Shown: positions 1 through 8,917, numbered from the stretch's first letter. The stretch is DNA of 64,000 nucleotides from Rhizobium ecuadorense (GCF_001187535.1 NZ_LFIO01000023.1:62001-126000), one strand, 5' to 3'. Program-made: numbers and translations. Notes: generated from the letters alone by a model not told the origin.

Positions 1-709
1 GCCCGGCAAAGGGAACCTCGGCTTCGAAATTGCCGTCGGCGACGGCCTTGATCGCATCGGTGACGCGCTTGATCGGGCGGCTCAGATGGCTGGTGCCGAT
101 ATAAAAGCCCATGCCGATGCCGGCCGCGATGCCGATGCCGGTAATGCTGAGGACGAGCATCAGCACCCAGGAGCGGAAACTCTCGATCTCGGCGTTGACG
201 GTCTCCAGCGCGGCTTTGTCGATGGCGACGACCGCGTCGATCTCAGCCTGGAACGCCTTGCGGTTGGCGCGGTTGGCTTCATTGTTGCCCTGGGCGCTGG
301 CGGCCTCGGGGCCGACTTCGGTGCCGAGCCGGGCCGTTTCCGCGCGGAAGGTGCGGAATTCTGCGGCGCGGGCGGCAAGCTTGGCGAAATCACCCTTCTC
401 CTCCTCCGGCACCAGCGGCGCCCAGCCCGCGATGACCTTGTCGATCTCGTCGAGGCCGGCCAGCAGGCCCTTGGCGAAGTTCGGCGTATCCTTGATCGTC
501 TTCGCCGCATAGATGCCGCGCGATTCCATCACCACGGCGGTGACGAAGCGGTTGAGGCGTTCACCGGCATAGGCGCGGGCGGCAGCCTGCTCGTAAGCCG
601 TCAGGTTGCGGCTATATTCGTGCATGGCCGACAAGGCCGTTGCGCCGATCAGAAGCGCGACGGAGCCCATCACGCATACCAGCAGATTAATTTTGCCGCG
701 GATCTTCAA
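1..709 (-). CDS. Methyl-accepting chemotaxis protein (N-terminal part, cut by window edge)
   Basis: This is the N-terminal 236 codons of a transmembrane chemoreceptor; the signalling domain lies beyond the left edge. The reading frame begins at a TTG codon (707-709, protein starts MKIRGKINLL) with a GGAG Shine-Dalgarno motif about 10 bases upstream. A first membrane segment (about residues 7-27) is followed by a roughly 150-residue helical periplasmic sensor, a second membrane segment (about 180-205, VLMLVLSITGIGIAAGIG) and a HAMP linker (SRPIKRVTDAIKAVADGNFE). This is the usual layout of a four-helix-bundle MCP that passes ligand binding to CheA/CheW. The ligand cannot be inferred. Family assignment is confident, but the cytoplasmic methylation region is not visible here. 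Confidence 0.85.
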   Translation of the reverse strand, partial: MKIRGKINLLVCVMGSVALLIGATALSAMHEYSRNLTAYEQAAARAYAGERLNRFVTAVVMESRGIYAAKTIKDTPNFAKGLLAGLDEIDKVIAGWAPLVPEEEKGDFAKLAARAAEFRTFRAETARLGTEVGPEAASAQGNNEANRANRKAFQAEIDAVVAIDKAALETVNAEIESFRSWVLMLVLSITGIGIAAGIGMGFYIGTSHLSRPIKRVTDAIKAVADGNFEAEVPFAG

Positions 710-1128
710 TGCACTGTCTCCTACCTACGCCACTGCCTGGAAAGCAAATTGCCAGCCGATGATCCGAATATCGGTGAAATTGATTAAAGTTCGATTGCCA
801 ATATTTACGATTATGGCCGGGGAAAATTATCCATGCCGGCCCTGACGAGGGCGCGAAAAGCCCTGAAAACCGGGCGATCGATCTGCAGCGACGGCAAAGC
901 ACAACCAATCGGCGCAGGTCGAATTTCTTAACACCAGAGTGCGAAAATACTTGTCGAGCCGGCCGCGCAAAGTGAAATTATCGCGTATAATTGACTTTCA
1001 CCGGCTTCGTCCGTATAAGCCGCCGCACGTCCGGTCATTCAGGCCTTTCATGGCCCGCCCGTTCGAAAAACAACGCTCCTTGCATTATGCAAATTCAAGA
1101 AGGGCCGCACTCCGCGGTGTTTAAATAA
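710..1128. other. Intergenic region between the chemoreceptor and rpmH
   Basis: This stretch of about 420 bases separates two divergently transcribed genes. It holds the candidate rpmH promoter (991-1019) and the leader of rpmH. Small open frames here have no Shine-Dalgarno motif and no recognisable product. No RNA gene was seen, and no clear promoter for the chemoreceptor could be picked out. Confidence 0.6.
991..1019 (+). promoter_or_regulatory. Sigma-70-type promoter of rpmH-rnpA-yidC
   Basis: TTGACT (991-996) and TATAAG (1014-1019) are separated by exactly 17 bases, a near-consensus housekeeping promoter. Transcription would start near 1026, leaving a leader of about 100 bases before rpmH. 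It fits the strong expression expected of a ribosomal protein gene. Confidence 0.7.
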
Positions 1129-1263
1129 ATGAAGCGTACCTACCAACCATCCAAGCTTGTTCGCAAGCGTCGCCACGGCTTCCGTGCGCGCATGTCCACG
1201 AAGGGTGGCCGCAAGGTCATCGCCGGCCGCCGCGCGCAGGGCCGCAAGCGTCTTTCGGCTTAA
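1129..1263 (+). CDS. rpmH: 50S ribosomal protein L34
   Basis: A 44-residue, extremely basic protein starting [18 protein letters not shown] and ending GRKRLSA. This is the full and typical L34 sequence, a structural protein of the large ribosomal subunit. It is too short for ordinary gene-size cut-offs but unmistakable. It is followed after 21 bases by rnpA, the near-universal bacterial pairing, and is preceded by a strong promoter. L34 and the RNase P protein are normally expressed from one transcript at very different levels, so the short spacer probably carries only the rnpA ribosome-binding site. Confidence 0.98.
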   Translation: MKRTYQPSKLVRKRRHGFRARMSTKGGRKVIAGRRAQGRKRLSA

Positions 1264-1284
1264 GGCCGGGTTGCCCGAGTAGAG

Positions 1285-1686
1285 ATGGCGGGCGAATTGA
1301 CGACCAATGAAAAAAAACACACTGTCGGGCGGCTGAAAAGCCGCCCGCAGTTTCTTGCCGTACGCGAAGGCGAAAAACGCCGCGGCGGCCTCTTCCTTCT
1401 CGAAGTCCTCGACCGGAAGGAACCCGACAGCCAAGCCCGCGTCGGTTTCACAGTCACCAAAAAACATGGCAACGCAGTCGAACGCAACCGTATGCGCCGC
1501 CGCCTGAAAGAGGCGGTGCGGCTTCATGCGGGGTTTGCAATGCAGCCCGGACACGACTATGTGGTTGTCGCGCGCAGGGACGTGCTTGAGGCGTCCTTCA
1601 AAGAATTGGCCGCGGAACTGAAATTTCGCGTGGAAACCAGGCCGAAACCCCGGCGCTCCGGAGATGGACGCCCCAGGAACGTATGA
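1285..1686 (+). CDS. rnpA: Ribonuclease P protein component
   Basis: A small basic protein of 133 residues that binds the catalytic RNase P RNA and helps remove 5' leaders from tRNA precursors. The family signature is clear in the middle of the protein: [20 protein letters not shown] (about residues 54-73), containing the RNR motif that contacts RNA. It lies directly downstream of rpmH and overlaps the start of yidC by four bases (ATGA), indicating translational coupling in the rpmH-rnpA-yidC operon. The length is normal for Alphaproteobacteria. Confidence 0.96.
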   Translation: MAGELTTNEKKHTVGRLKSRPQFLAVREGEKRRGGLFLLEVLDRKEPDSQARVGFTVTKKHGNAVERNRMRRRLKEAVRLHAGFAMQPGHDYVVVARRDVLEASFKELAAELKFRVETRPKPRRSGDGRPRNV

Positions 1687-3479
1687 TGGAAAAAAACCGC
1701 AATTACTTCATTGCGATCGCTCTCTCGGTGCTGATCGTCCTCGGCTGGCAGTTTCTCTATATGAATCCGCGCATCGAGGCCCAGCGCAAGGCGCAGGAAG
1801 CCCAGAAGGCGCAGCAGAAGACCGAACAGGTGCAGCAGCCCGCAGCCGATGGCGCGACGCCGGCTCCGACCAGCGGCACGGCGCCCTCGGGTCAGGCCGT
1901 CGCCACGGCGACACTCGAACAGGCGCTCGCCAAGAACCCGCGCGTCGTCATCGATACCCCTGCGCTTTCCGGCTCGATCAACCTTGCCGGCGCCCGGCTC
2001 GACGACCTGAAGCTCAAGGGCTATCACGAGACCGTCGACGACTCGAGCCCGACCATCACCCTGTTCAGCCCGGCGGAAACCAAGGACGGCTACTTCACCG
2101 AGCTCGGCTATATCGGCAGCGACGCGACGGGCAGCGTTCCCGGCGCTTCGACGCTCTGGACGGCGCCGGAAGGCGCCAAGCTCACCGACAAGACGCCGGT
2201 GACGCTTTCCTATACCAATGACAAGGGCCTGACGTTCACCCGGACGATTTCCGTCGACGAACGCTACATGTTCACCGTCGCCGACAAGGTCGAAAATACC
2301 GGCCAGGCTCCCGTATCGCTCTCCTCCTACGGCCGTGTCACGCGTTACAACAAGCCGACGACGCCCTCGGTCTACGTCCTGCATGAAGGCTTCATCGGCG
2401 TCATCGGCGACGACGGCCTCGTCGAAACCAAATATACCGCCGCCGAGAAGGAAGCCGTCATGCCGCCGAAATCGACCGGCGGCTGGCTTGGCATCACCGA
2501 CAAATACTGGGCCGCGACGATCGTTCCGCCGCAGACGTCAGCCTATGAAGCGCGCTTTTCGCATTTTGCCGATGGTCAGCCGCGCTATCAGGCCGACTAC
2601 AAGGACGATGCCTTCACCGTTGCGCCGGGCCAATCGATCGAGCTCAAGAACCTCGTCTTCGCCGGCGCCAAGGAAGTGCCTGTGATCGACGGCTACGAGG
2701 CCAGCTATTCGATTCCGAAGTTCGACCGGCTGATCGACTGGGGCTGGTTCTATTTCATCACCAAGCCGATGTTTAAGCTGATGGACTTCTTCTATCGCTT
2801 CTTCGGCAATTTCGGCGTGGCGATCCTGTGCACCACCATCGTCGTCAAGGCGTTGTTCTTCCCGCTCGCCAGCAAGCAATATGCGTCGATGGCGAACATG
2901 AAGCGCATGCAGCCGAAGATGGAGGAGCTAAAGGCGAAATTCGCCGACGACCGCATGGGGCTGCAGCAGGCGACGATGCAGCTCTACAAGGAAGAGAAGA
3001 TCAACCCGATCGCCGGCTGCTGGCCGGTGGCGCTGCAGATCCCGATCTTCTTCTCGCTCTACAAGGTGATCTACATCACCATCGAAATGCGGCACGCGCC
3101 GTTCTTCGGCTGGATCAAGGACCTTTCGGCGCCCGATCCGACGACGATCGTCAATCTGTTCGGCCTGCTGCCCTTCGAAGCGCCGACCATTCTGCATCTA
3201 GGCGTCTGGCCGCTGATCATGGGCGTCACCATGTTCCTGCAGATGCGCATGAACCCGACGCCGCCCGATCCGACGCAGGCGATGATCTTCAACTGGATGC
3301 CGCTGGTGTTCATGTTCATGCTGGCAAGCTTCCCGGCCGGCCTCGTCATCTACTGGGCCTGGAACAACACGCTCTCGGTCGCGCAGCAGTCGGTGATCAT
3401 GAAGCGCCAAGGCGTCAAGGTCGAACTTTTCGACAATCTGAAGGGCTTGTTCCGGCGAAAACCGGCGCCGTCGAAATGA
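1683..3479 (+). CDS. yidC: Membrane protein insertase YidC
   Basis: A 598-residue inner-membrane protein that inserts and folds membrane proteins, alone or with SecYEG. It has an N-terminal membrane anchor (about residues 8-27), a linker rich in Ala, Gln and Lys, a large periplasmic beta domain (about 70-345), and the conserved five-helix core beginning near residue 355. The core includes [12 protein letters not shown] and the cytoplasmic hairpin rich in charged residues (about 400-435). The C-terminus is basic (FRRKPAPSK). Size and layout match gram-negative YidC. It starts inside the last codon of rnpA, and a Rho-independent-like hairpin follows the gene. Confidence 0.97.
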   Translation: MMEKNRNYFIAIALSVLIVLGWQFLYMNPRIEAQRKAQEAQKAQQKTEQVQQPAADGATPAPTSGTAPSGQAVATATLEQALAKNPRVVIDTPALSGSINLAGARLDDLKLKGYHETVDDSSPTITLFSPAETKDGYFTELGYIGSDATGSVPGASTLWTAPEGAKLTDKTPVTLSYTNDKGLTFTRTISVDERYMFTVADKVENTGQAPVSLSSYGRVTRYNKPTTPSVYVLHEGFIGVIGDDGLVETKYTAAEKEAVMPPKSTGGWLGITDKYWAATIVPPQTSAYEARFSHFADGQPRYQADYKDDAFTVAPGQSIELKNLVFAGAKEVPVIDGYEASYSIPKFDRLIDWGWFYFITKPMFKLMDFFYRFFGNFGVAILCTTIVVKALFFPLASKQYASMANMKRMQPKMEELKAKFADDRMGLQQATMQLYKEEKINPIAGCWPVALQIPIFFSLYKVIYITIEMRHAPFFGWIKDLSAPDPTTIVNLFGLLPFEAPTILHLGVWPLIMGVTMFLQMRMNPTPPDPTQAMIFNWMPLVFMFMLASFPAGLVIYWAWNNTLSVAQQSVIMKRQGVKVELFDNLKGLFRRKPAPSK

Positions 3480-3486
3480 TGCTCTC

Positions 3487-3510
3487 AAGCCCCGCTCCGG
3501 CGGGGCTTTT
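3487..3510 (+). terminator. Rho-independent terminator after yidC
   Basis: A 9-base-pair perfect stem, AAGCCCCGC / GCGGGGCTT, with loop TCCG is followed by further T residues. It lies 8 bases after the yidC stop codon and would end the rpmH-rnpA-yidC transcript. Confidence 0.8.
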
Positions 3511-3621
3511 CATTTCCGAGCGGACCGAGGCGCGAAGCGCAGACCACCTCAAAGCTTGACATCCGTCCGCAAAACCACGAAGCCCGGTTAAGAGACAGAA
3601 CCCTAGGATTGCCGAGCCCGC

Positions 3622-4275
3622 ATGCCCGAAACCGAAAAGCCGCTCTTCGGCCACCCATGGATCTTCATCCGGGGCGTCCCGTCGCTCAACTTCCTGCCGC
3701 CGGAAGGGCCGCTTGAGGTGGCCTTCGCCGGCCGTTCCAATGTCGGCAAATCGTCGCTGATCAATGCGCTGGTCGGCCAGAAGGGGCTGGCGCGCACGTC
3801 GAACACGCCGGGGCGCACCCAGGAGCTCAATTATTTCGTTCCGGACGGTTTTTCCGGCGAAAGCGGCGACATGCCGCCAATGGCGATCGTCGACATGCCG
3901 GGCTATGGCTATGCGCAGGCGCCGAAGGAGATGGTCGACAAGTGGACCAAGCTGGTTTTCGATTATCTGCGCGGCCGCGCGACGCTAAAGCGCGTCTATG
4001 TGCTGATTGACAGCCGCCACGGCATCAAGAAAAACGACGATGACGTGCTTGATCTGCTCGACAAGGCGGCCGTCTCCTATCAGATCGTGCTGACCAAGAC
4101 CGACAAGATCAAGGCGCCCGCCGTGCCGAAGCTGCTTGCCGAGACCGCGGACAAGATCCGCAAGCGCCCGGCCGCCTATCCCGGCGTGCTGTCCACCTCA
4201 TCGGAAAAGGGCGACGGGCTGGACGATCTGCGCCAGGCGATCGGCGAAACCGTCGGCGTCGCAAACTGGAAGTAG
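3622..4275 (+). CDS. engB: Ribosome biogenesis GTP-binding protein EngB/YsxC (YihA)
   Basis: A 217-residue small GTPase needed for assembly of the 50S subunit. All G motifs are visible: G1 GRSNVGKSS (about residues 35-43), a switch I Thr in [11 protein letters not shown]3 DMPGYG (about 94-99), G4 TKTD and G5 STSSEKG. The SNTPGRTQ sequence with neighbouring LNYF is a YihA-family hallmark. In many Rhizobiales this gene is followed by argB (from memory); here an ECF sigma module lies between them. A repeat element follows the gene. Confidence 0.96.
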   Translation: MPETEKPLFGHPWIFIRGVPSLNFLPPEGPLEVAFAGRSNVGKSSLINALVGQKGLARTSNTPGRTQELNYFVPDGFSGESGDMPPMAIVDMPGYGYAQAPKEMVDKWTKLVFDYLRGRATLKRVYVLIDSRHGIKKNDDDVLDLLDKAAVSYQIVLTKTDKIKAPAVPKLLAETADKIRKRPAAYPGVLSTSSEKGDGLDDLRQAIGETVGVANWK

Positions 4276-4285
4276 AGATCGCCGC

Positions 4286-4429
4286 CTGCCCCTCATCCGC
4301 CTGCCGGCACCTTCTCCCCGCTCGCGGGGCGAAGGGGACACTTCGCAGCCTCTCGGTTCCTCGCAACGTCCCGCATGGCACGTCCCCTCTCCCCGTTTTT
4401 TACGGGGAGAGGGTTAGGGTGAGGGGCAG
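4286..4429. repeat. RIME-like intergenic palindromic element
   Basis: A 144-base non-coding unit bounded by perfect 10-base terminal inverted repeats (CTGCCCCTCA at 4286-4295, TGAGGGGCAG at 4420-4429). Inside are two hairpins: CTTCTCCCC...GGGG-GAAGG near 4312-4340, and a 12-bp stem CCCTCTCCCCGT / ACGGGGAGAGGG (4385-4413) with a T loop. This build resembles the mosaic intergenic elements known from rhizobia. It carries no gene and may also act as a transcript 3' end between the convergent engB and fasciclin genes. Confidence 0.7.
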
Positions 4430-4487
4430 CCATCAGCTCCAACCGGGACGGTGATGAACGAGCCTGCTTCCGCCGATACGCTGAGGT

Positions 4488-5042
4488 CTACATCTTCGGC
4501 AGCAGCACCTTGTCGACGACGTGGATGACGCCGTTCGACTGTTTGACGTCGGCGATCGTGACATGGGAGACGCCGCCGTTTTCGTCGGTCAGCGTAATCT
4601 TGCCCATGCTTTCCCTGGCTTTCAGCACGCAGCCGCCGACGGTCTTGATGTCGTGCTCGCCGCCGTCATCCTTGATCATCTTGGCAACGGTCTTGGCCAT
4701 CGCATCGGCGGCAACCACATGGCAGGTCAGAACCTTGGTCAGCGTCGCCTTGTTTTCCGGCTTAAGCAGCGTCTCCACGGTGCCCTTCGGCAGGGCGGCG
4801 AAGGCTTCGTTGGTCGGCGCAAAGACGGTGAAGGGGCCTTTGCCCTCGAGCGTGCCGACCAGGCCGGCTGCCTTGACGGCTGCCACCAGCGTCGTGTGAT
4901 CCTTGGAATTCACGGCGTTTTCGATGATGTTCTTGGTGGCGAACATCGCCGCACCGCCGACTTCCGGGTTCTTGGCGGCGGCAAAGGCGACGGCGGACAG
5001 GGCGGTGGCGAGCGCGAAGCCGCGCAATAGGGACTTGATCAT
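4488..5042 (-). CDS. Secreted fasciclin-domain (FAS1) protein
   Basis: A 184-residue exported protein. The chosen ATG at 5042 has a strong Shine-Dalgarno motif (GAGGAGAAAATC before the start); an in-frame ATG eight codons upstream lacks one. A signal peptide (MIKSLLRGFALATALSAVAF, ending near residue 24) precedes a single FAS1 domain with the family's conserved blocks: TVFAPTNEAFAALP (about residues 69-82), the YH-like segment LTCHVVAADAM, and the C-terminal SNGVIHVVDKVLLP. FAS1 proteins act in adhesion or at the cell surface. The gene lies just downstream of an ECF sigma/anti-sigma pair and is probably its target. The molecular role in this organism is unknown. Confidence 0.9.
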   Translation of the reverse strand: MIKSLLRGFALATALSAVAFAAAKNPEVGGAAMFATKNIIENAVNSKDHTTLVAAVKAAGLVGTLEGKGPFTVFAPTNEAFAALPKGTVETLLKPENKATLTKVLTCHVVAADAMAKTVAKMIKDDGGEHDIKTVGGCVLKARESMGKITLTDENGGVSHVTIADVKQSNGVIHVVDKVLLPKM

Positions 5043-5181
5043 GATTTTCTCCTCACCGGACACCATCCGCGGGCCTTATGCCTGAGCGTCGTCCGGACAT
5101 TCGAACTACGGAGGTTCGCGCCAAAGAGTTTCAGGCGGGAGAAAATGATATTACGCGGCGCCGATTACGGCCCGCGCCCAA

Positions 5182-5901
5182 TCACGGCCGGCGTAAAGCG
5201 CCGCTTGCGATCACCGGACCGGTCGCCTGGCCGGTCGGCGAGCCGCCGAAGGGTTCGAGGCTGACGGCAAGTGTTGCGCCATCGGCGAGATGGCCGCGCA
5301 GATCGGCGGGAATGACGAGTTCGCCGCTCTCGCCCGGCTGGAAGACGCCGAGCGATTTCGGCAGGCCGCTGCCCGGCACCAGCCAGAGTTCCAGCGACTT
5401 TTCCTCCGGCTTGCCGGCTGCGACCGGCACGATCTTCAGCCGGCCGCTCTGCAGCTCGTAGGAGGCAAGAAGATTGATGGCGCTGTTCTGGCCGGAAAGA
5501 GAGGCGACAAGCGGTGTCGGCCCCTGCGGCTCAGGCACCACGCCGGAGGCGAAGATGACGGCGCTGACGGCGACGACGATGCAGGCAAAGCTCAGCGAGC
5601 GCCAGAAAACCGCCGAATTCCAGAGCCCTTGCGAAAAGGATGCGGGTTTTTCAGCATCCCCGAACAGCCGCGCCTCGATCCGCTTGAAGGTTTCCCGGTT
5701 TGGAGCGGCGGTTTCATACTCGTCATTGAAGGCGGAAAGGTTGGTTTCCCAGCGGCTGACGATCGCGGCAAAGGGCCGATCGTGGCGCATGCGCTCTTCC
5801 ACCACCCGCCGGTCCTGCTGCGACAGGACGCCAAGCACATATTCGCCGGCGAGAACCTCGTCGCGGGAGCGGTCTCCCTTGCTTTTGTCGGGCGATGTCA
5901 T
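5182..5901 (-). CDS. RskA-type transmembrane anti-sigma factor
   Basis: A 239-residue protein predicted to hold the upstream ECF sigma factor inactive at the membrane. The start [12 protein letters not shown] is chosen because its ATG overlaps the sigma-factor stop codon (ATGA), implying coupling and balanced stoichiometry. The N-terminal cytoplasmic part (LAGEYVLGVLSQQDRR, about residues 17-32) matches the helical sigma-binding region of RskA-like proteins and has no zinc-binding HxxxCxxC motif. One membrane helix follows (about 101-121). The outer C-terminal domain (about 128-239) carries the anti-sigma-K features LELWLVPG and a P-rich, beta-type fold. The signal sensed is unknown. Confidence 0.87.
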   Translation of the reverse strand: MTSPDKSKGDRSRDEVLAGEYVLGVLSQQDRRVVEERMRHDRPFAAIVSRWETNLSAFNDEYETAAPNRETFKRIEARLFGDAEKPASFSQGLWNSAVFWRSLSFACIVVAVSAVIFASGVVPEPQGPTPLVASLSGQNSAINLLASYELQSGRLKIVPVAAGKPEEKSLELWLVPGSGLPKSLGVFQPGESGELVIPADLRGHLADGATLAVSLEPFGGSPTGQATGPVIASGALRRP

Positions 5902-6437
5902 CGTTCCATGCACTCTCTCAGTTTCAACAGGCTGCGCCTGAGCCAGGTCCGCATCGTGTTCAGCGGGACACCAAACTGATCGGCCAGTTCCTGATAGCTC
6001 AGCCCTTCGACATAAGCCCGTTTCACCGCGACCGCACGATCAGCTTCCAACTCTTCCATGCAGGTGTCAATCCGCCTTCCTTCATCCTTCGTCACCGTCT
6101 GCATTTCCGGGTCGGGTGCGGCGTCGGCAAGATCGTAGGCGCTGTCCAATTCGTCGGCGACAGGCTTGCGCGTCCTCAGCGTATCGATCGACCGGTTGCG
6201 GGCAATCGCCGAAAGCCATGCCGAGGACGAACCCGTGGCTGCCTGGAAGCTTCCGGCCCTTTGCCAGATGCTGATATAGACTTCCTGCAGGGCTTCTTCG
6301 GCTTCCGTGCGATCCTTCAAGATACGCAGGCAGATGGCAAAAAGTTTCGGTCCGGTCTGATTGTAAAGCGCAACAAAGGCCCTGCGGTCGCCGAGCGCGA
6401 CGCGGCCGATCAGGTCTGCAATCTCATCGCCTTGCAT
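5898..6437 (-). CDS. ECF-family RNA polymerase sigma factor
   Basis: A 179-residue alternative sigma factor. Start choice: the ATG at 6437 ([11 protein letters not shown]) has GAGG just upstream, while the in-frame ATG at 6449 does not. Region 2 (about residues 25-90) shows the -10 recognition helix with [18 protein letters not shown] and the [17 protein letters not shown] segment. Region 4 (about 125-175) has the helix-turn-helix [20 protein letters not shown]. No extra C-terminal domain is present. It overlaps the anti-sigma gene by four bases and is divergent from argB. In composition and partners it resembles the SigK-type ECF groups. A possible general-stress promoter lies at 6503-6529. 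Confidence 0.92.
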   Translation of the reverse strand: MQGDEIADLIGRVALGDRRAFVALYNQTGPKLFAICLRILKDRTEAEEALQEVYISIWQRAGSFQAATGSSSAWLSAIARNRSIDTLRTRKPVADELDSAYDLADAAPDPEMQTVTKDEGRRIDTCMEELEADRAVAVKRAYVEGLSYQELADQFGVPLNTMRTWLRRSLLKLRECMER

Positions 6438-6502
6438 GCCGTTCCTCATATCGTGCTTGGGTGCGCCGGACGCTAAAAACCATCGGCTCCGCGCCAGATA
6501 CG

Positions 6503-6529
6503 AAAAACTATTGCCCTCTGGATTGTTCC
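6503..6529 (-). promoter_or_regulatory. Candidate EcfG/RpoE2-type general-stress promoter of the ECF sigma gene
   Basis: On the minus strand, GGAAC (6525-6529) is followed after 16 bases by GTT (6506-6508) and more T residues. This matches the alphaproteobacterial general-stress sigma consensus (GGAAC, N16-17, GTT). It sits about 70 bases upstream of the sigma-factor start. It is inferred from the motif only. Confidence 0.45.
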
Positions 6530-6580
6530 CTCTGTCGGAAACTTGCGATAAAAGGCCGCGAACAATTCCGCGGGGTCCCC

Positions 6581-7468
6581 ATGAACGAGTCCGAAAGCGA
6601 ACTGCAGGCACGGCTTCTGGCCAAGGCGCTGCCCTTCATGCAGCGTTACGAGAACAAGACGATCGTCGTGAAATATGGCGGCCACGCCATGGGCAATCCC
6701 GAGCTCGGCAAGGCCTTTGCCAGCGACATCGCGCTGTTGAAGCAATCGGGCGTCAACCCGATCGTCGTTCATGGCGGCGGCCCGCAGATCGGCGCCATGC
6801 TGAACAAGATGGGCATCGAATCGAAATTCGAGGGCGGGCTGCGCGTTACCGACCAGAAGACGGTCGAGATCGTCGAGATGGTGCTCGCCGGCTCGATCAA
6901 CAAGGAAATCGTCGCGCTGATCAACCAGACCGGCGAATGGGCGATCGGCCTGTGCGGCAAGGACGGCAACATGGTCTTCGCCGAAAAGGCGCGCAAGACC
7001 GTCAAGGACCCGGATTCCAACATCGAGCGGGTGCTCGATCTCGGCTTCGTCGGCGAGGTGGTCGAGGTCGACCGCACGCTGCTCGATCTGCTCGCCCGCT
7101 CCGAGATGATCCCGGTGATCGCCCCGGTCGCGCCCGGCCGTGACGGGGCGACCTACAATATCAACGCCGATACTTTCGCCGGCGCCATAGCCGGGGCGCT
7201 GAACGCCACCCGGCTGCTGTTCCTGACCGATGTGGCCGGCGTGCTCGACAAGAACGGCCAGCTGATCAAGGAGCTTTCCGTCGCCGAAGCCCATGCGCTG
7301 ATCGCCGACGGCACGATCTCGGGCGGCATGATCCCCAAGGTCGAGACCTGCATCGACGCGATCAAGGCCGGCGTCCAGGGCGTCGTCATCCTGAACGGCA
7401 AGACCGCCCATTCCGTCCTGCTGGAAATCTTCACCGAGCACGGCATCGGAACGCTGATCGTTCCCTGA
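6581..7468 (+). CDS. argB: Acetylglutamate kinase
   Basis: A 295-residue enzyme that phosphorylates N-acetyl-L-glutamate, the second step of arginine synthesis and the step controlled by PII proteins in many bacteria. The start [10 protein letters not shown] matches the normal family length; the open frame extends upstream without support. Amino-acid-kinase motifs are clear: [11 protein letters not shown] (about residues 27-37), [11 protein letters not shown] (about 65-75), [16 protein letters not shown] (ATP/substrate region) and [10 protein letters not shown] near residue 250. It is divergent from the ECF sigma gene, and the 143-base spacer must hold both promoters. Confidence 0.96.
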   Translation: MNESESELQARLLAKALPFMQRYENKTIVVKYGGHAMGNPELGKAFASDIALLKQSGVNPIVVHGGGPQIGAMLNKMGIESKFEGGLRVTDQKTVEIVEMVLAGSINKEIVALINQTGEWAIGLCGKDGNMVFAEKARKTVKDPDSNIERVLDLGFVGEVVEVDRTLLDLLARSEMIPVIAPVAPGRDGATYNINADTFAGAIAGALNATRLLFLTDVAGVLDKNGQLIKELSVAEAHALIADGTISGGMIPKVETCIDAIKAGVQGVVILNGKTAHSVLLEIFTEHGIGTLIVP

Positions 7469-7768
7469 TCGAGAGTGGTCGACGCGAACCTGCGCCAGCA
7501 GGGGATGGATGCAAGGAGCAGCGCTGCGGCATGTCCTTCGAGGCTTCGCCCTGCGGGCTACGCGCCTCAGGATGAGGTGCGTTGGAGAATGCCTCACTGA
7601 AGCAGGGGGTGGAGGTTGATCGCCATCGCCTGAGCGCCGTCCCGCGCAAAAACCGCCCAAACAGCGACAATCCTATCGGACAGGCCGCAAATCGCCCGAT
7701 CTAGCCTTGGCAAGATTTCGAATCGTGTTTTAGGTTGCGGCCCGAAAACCAACGGGTCGAGCAAACAG
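7469..7768. other. Intergenic region with a rhizobial-type repeat
   Basis: This 300-base gap between argB and the hydroxyacid dehydrogenase holds no convincing gene. Near 7530-7580 it carries a short palindromic block (CCTTCGAGGC ... GCGCCTCAGGATGAGG) of a kind frequently seen between genes in Rhizobiaceae, here as a single copy. No promoter stands out. Confidence 0.5.
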
Positions 7769-8917
7769 ATGCGCCTTACAGACTGCTATAATTTCCACGA
7801 CTTCCGGCGCATGGCCAAGCGGCGGCTTCCCGGGCCGATCTTCGATTATATCGACGGCGCTGCCGATGACGAGGTGACCTATCGGCGCAATACCGCGGCT
7901 TTCGAGGCCTGCGATCTGGTGCCCGATGTTCTCAGAGGGGTGGCCGAGGTCGACATGTCGGTGACGGTCATGGGGCAGAAGCTGGCAATGCCGGTCTATT
8001 GCTCGCCGACGGCGCTGCAGCGGCTGTTTCACCACCAGGGGGAGCGGGCGGTGGCGGCGGCGGCGGCCAAACACGGCACGATGTTCGGCGTCTCCTCGCT
8101 CGGCACGATCAGCCTGGAGGAAGCCAGACAGCTCAGTGCCGGGCCGCAGGTCTACCAGTTCTATTTCCACAAGGATCGCGGCCTCAATCACGAGATGATG
8201 GCGCGGGCGAAAACTGCCGGCGTGCAGGCGATGATGCTGACGGTCGACAGCATCACCGGCGGCAACCGCGAGCGCGACAAGCGCACCGGTTTTGCCATTC
8301 CCTTCAAGCTCAACCTCGCCGGCATGACCCAGTTCGCGATCAAGCCGTCCTGGGCGATCGACTGGCTGACGCATGAGCGCTTCCGGCTGCCGCAGCTCGA
8401 AAACCACGTCAAGATGGATGGTGGGGCGCTGTCGATCAGCCGCTACTTCACCGAAATGCTCGACCCCTCGATGTCGTGGAACGACGTGGCTGACATGGTG
8501 CAGGCCTGGGGCGGGCAATTCTGCCTGAAGGGCATCATGTCGGTCGAAGACGCCAAGCGCGCGGTCGAGATCGGCTGCACCGGCATCGTGCTGTCCAACC
8601 ATGGCGGCCGCCAGCTCGACGGTTCGCGCAGCGCTTTCGACCAGTTGGCCGAGATCGTCGATGCCGTCGGCGACCGGATCGACGTGATGATGGATGGCGG
8701 TGTGCAGCGGGGAACACATGTGCTGAAAGCGCTGTCGCTGGGGGCAAAGGCCGTCGGGCTCGGCCGCTACTATCTCTTCCCGCTTGCCGCTGCCGGACAG
8801 CCCGGCGTCGAACGGGCGCTGGAGACGATGCGCACCGAGATCGAACGCGACATGAAGCTGATGGGCTGCACCTCGGTCGCTCAGCTGACGCGGCGCAATC
8901 TGCGCTTCCGTTCCTGA
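7769..8917 (+). CDS. lldD: FMN-dependent alpha-hydroxyacid dehydrogenase (L-lactate dehydrogenase family)
   Basis: A 382-residue TIM-barrel flavoenzyme that oxidises L-2-hydroxyacids such as L-lactate to 2-oxoacids, passing electrons to the respiratory chain. Seen directly: N-terminal IFDYIDGAADDE (about residues 25-36), the substrate Tyr region QFYFHKDR, the catalytic His/Arg motif SNHGGRQLDGSRS (about 272-284), and the phosphate loop DGGVQRGTHVLKALSLGAKAV split over about 311-331. Length and motif spacing match bacterial LldD. There is no lactate permease or regulator beside it, so the physiological substrate (lactate, glycolate, mandelate or other) is not settled. A perfect hairpin follows the gene. 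Confidence 0.9.
   Translation: MRLTDCYNFHDFRRMAKRRLPGPIFDYIDGAADDEVTYRRNTAAFEACDLVPDVLRGVAEVDMSVTVMGQKLAMPVYCSPTALQRLFHHQGERAVAAAAAKHGTMFGVSSLGTISLEEARQLSAGPQVYQFYFHKDRGLNHEMMARAKTAGVQAMMLTVDSITGGNRERDKRTGFAIPFKLNLAGMTQFAIKPSWAIDWLTHERFRLPQLENHVKMDGGALSISRYFTEMLDPSMSWNDVADMVQAWGGQFCLKGIMSVEDAKRAVEIGCTGIVLSNHGGRQLDGSRSAFDQLAEIVDAVGDRIDVMMDGGVQRGTHVLKALSLGAKAVGLGRYYLFPLAAAGQPGVERALETMRTEIERDMKLMGCTSVAQLTRRNLRFRS

Noticed and set aside
939-1124. A 61-codon frame upstream of rpmH
   Set aside because: It covers the rpmH promoter, has no Shine-Dalgarno motif and no similarity to anything known to me.
710-1263. Chromosome origin next to rpmH
   Set aside because: rpmH can lie near oriC in other bacteria, but no dnaA gene, no DnaA-box cluster and no gidA/parAB genes are seen; rhizobial origins are usually elsewhere.
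7431-7670. A 79-codon minus-strand frame after argB
   Set aside because: It is produced by translation of the intergenic repeat at 7530-7580.
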